A DNA stretch of 5,064 nt, from the NCBI GenBank assembly GCA_019232645.1, contig JAFANO010000598.1:1-5064 (forward strand). The letters run 5' to 3'. The first letter of the stretch is position 1, and each line of letters begins with the position of its first letter. The position numbers and the translations under genes are program-made. Under the pieces are notes generated by a model that was not told where the DNA came from, made no database searches, and worked only from the letters and a program-made list of their open reading frames with translations. The stretch comes from Planctomycetaceae bacterium. Its GTDB lineage: Bacteria; Planctomycetota; Planctomycetia; Isosphaerales; Isosphaeraceae. Below are positions 4,828-5,064 of the stretch, in pieces.

Positions 4828-5064
4828 TCAGATCGGTCCGGGCCCGGCCAGGATCTCGTCGATGCTGGCGTCGGGTGCCATCCGCACGATGAGCTGGCTG
4901 CCCCGGACCCGGATGGCCCGGATCAGGGCACCCGAGGGGATCAGCCCTTCTTCCGATAGGCCGTCGAGCCGTCGGCCGTCGAAGTCGACCAGGCCCGACG
5001 GCCGCAGGGGCGTCAACGCCCGGCCCACCCGGCCGACGAGGTGATCAAGCCGCCGGCTCGGGTG
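4828..5064 (-). CDS. NfeD-family protein, C-terminal OB-fold only (partial at right edge)
   Basis: Only the last 78 residues are in the window; the frame stays open to the right edge, so the true start lies beyond it. A GTG at 5028 could be mistaken for the start, but the frame continues upstream with Leu-Val-Gly-Arg-Val-Gly, typical of the family. The segment reads Gly-Arg-Ala-Leu-Thr-Pro-Leu-Arg-Pro-Ser-Gly-Leu-Val-Asp-Phe-Asp-Gly-Arg-Arg, then Leu-Ile-Pro-Ser-Gly and Val-Arg-Gly-Ser-Gln-Leu-Ile-Val-Arg. This is the soluble five-stranded OB-fold that ends NfeD proteins, followed by a short Pro-rich tail. NfeD proteins are membrane partners of stomatins and flotillins and are commonly encoded next to them, as here upstream of floA. 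Whether this one also has the N-terminal ClpP-like protease domain of long NfeD cannot be told. Confidence 0.88.
   Translation of the reverse strand, partial: HPSRRLDHLVGRVGRALTPLRPSGLVDFDGRRLDGLSEEGLIPSGALIRAIRVRGSQLIVRMAPDASIDEILAGPGPI

Noticed and set aside
2906..5044. A 712-codon open frame on the + strand
   Set aside because: It lies antisense to the nfeD, floA and proline-rich protein genes. Its translation is Arg/Gly/Asp-rich without domains, a common artefact opposite strongly GC3-biased genes.
1..5064. CRISPR arrays, tRNA or rRNA genes, insertion sequences
   Set aside because: No regularly spaced repeats, no tRNA-like cloverleaf or CCA end, no rRNA-like sequence, and no transposase-like protein were seen on either strand.

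Overview
The window is high-GC bacterial DNA with strong G/C preference at third codon positions. The gene content suggests a planctomycete, probably of the Isosphaeraceae type. The basis is a flotillin-like FloA preceded by NfeD and followed by a membrane-anchored proline-rich protein, an exported thioredoxin fused to Cys-Pro/YHS-like units, and a PemK/MazF pair of a type I associate with planctomycetes. This assignment rests on recalled family resemblance, not on a search.

Layout. Positions 1-27 may hold the first nine codons of a leftward gene. Positions 28-580 have no convincing gene but carry several strong inverted repeats. At 581 a short open frame begins like an alpha/beta hydrolase (Val-Leu-Val-His-Gly), then loses hydrolase character and host codon bias near 650. 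An AT-rich patch with a promoter-like sequence and a strong Shine-Dalgarno follow, then a two-gene toxin-antitoxin operon on the + strand: a small antitoxin (718-933) and an ATGA-coupled PemK/MazF toxin (930-1268).

Everything to the right is on the minus strand. The first leftward gene meets the toxin gene tail to tail, with 44 bases between stops. It encodes an exported thioredoxin-fold protein with three C-terminal Cys-Pro/YHS-like units (1313-2341). Upstream of it, a strong intrinsic terminator (2511-2563) separates it from a second leftward unit. That unit, in transcription order, is nfeD (partial, entering from the right edge, 4828-5064), floA (3515-4591) and a single-pass membrane protein with a proline-rich linker and a motif-like C-terminus (2720-3424).

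How the genes work together. NfeD and FloA are a well-known pair that organises membrane microdomains; NfeD's soluble OB-fold is thought to work with the flotillin scaffold. The third gene is placed to be a dedicated accessory or client of that scaffold. It is the best candidate here for something undescribed. The toxin-antitoxin pair sits at the broken end of a hydrolase gene and looks like an accessory insertion or replacement.
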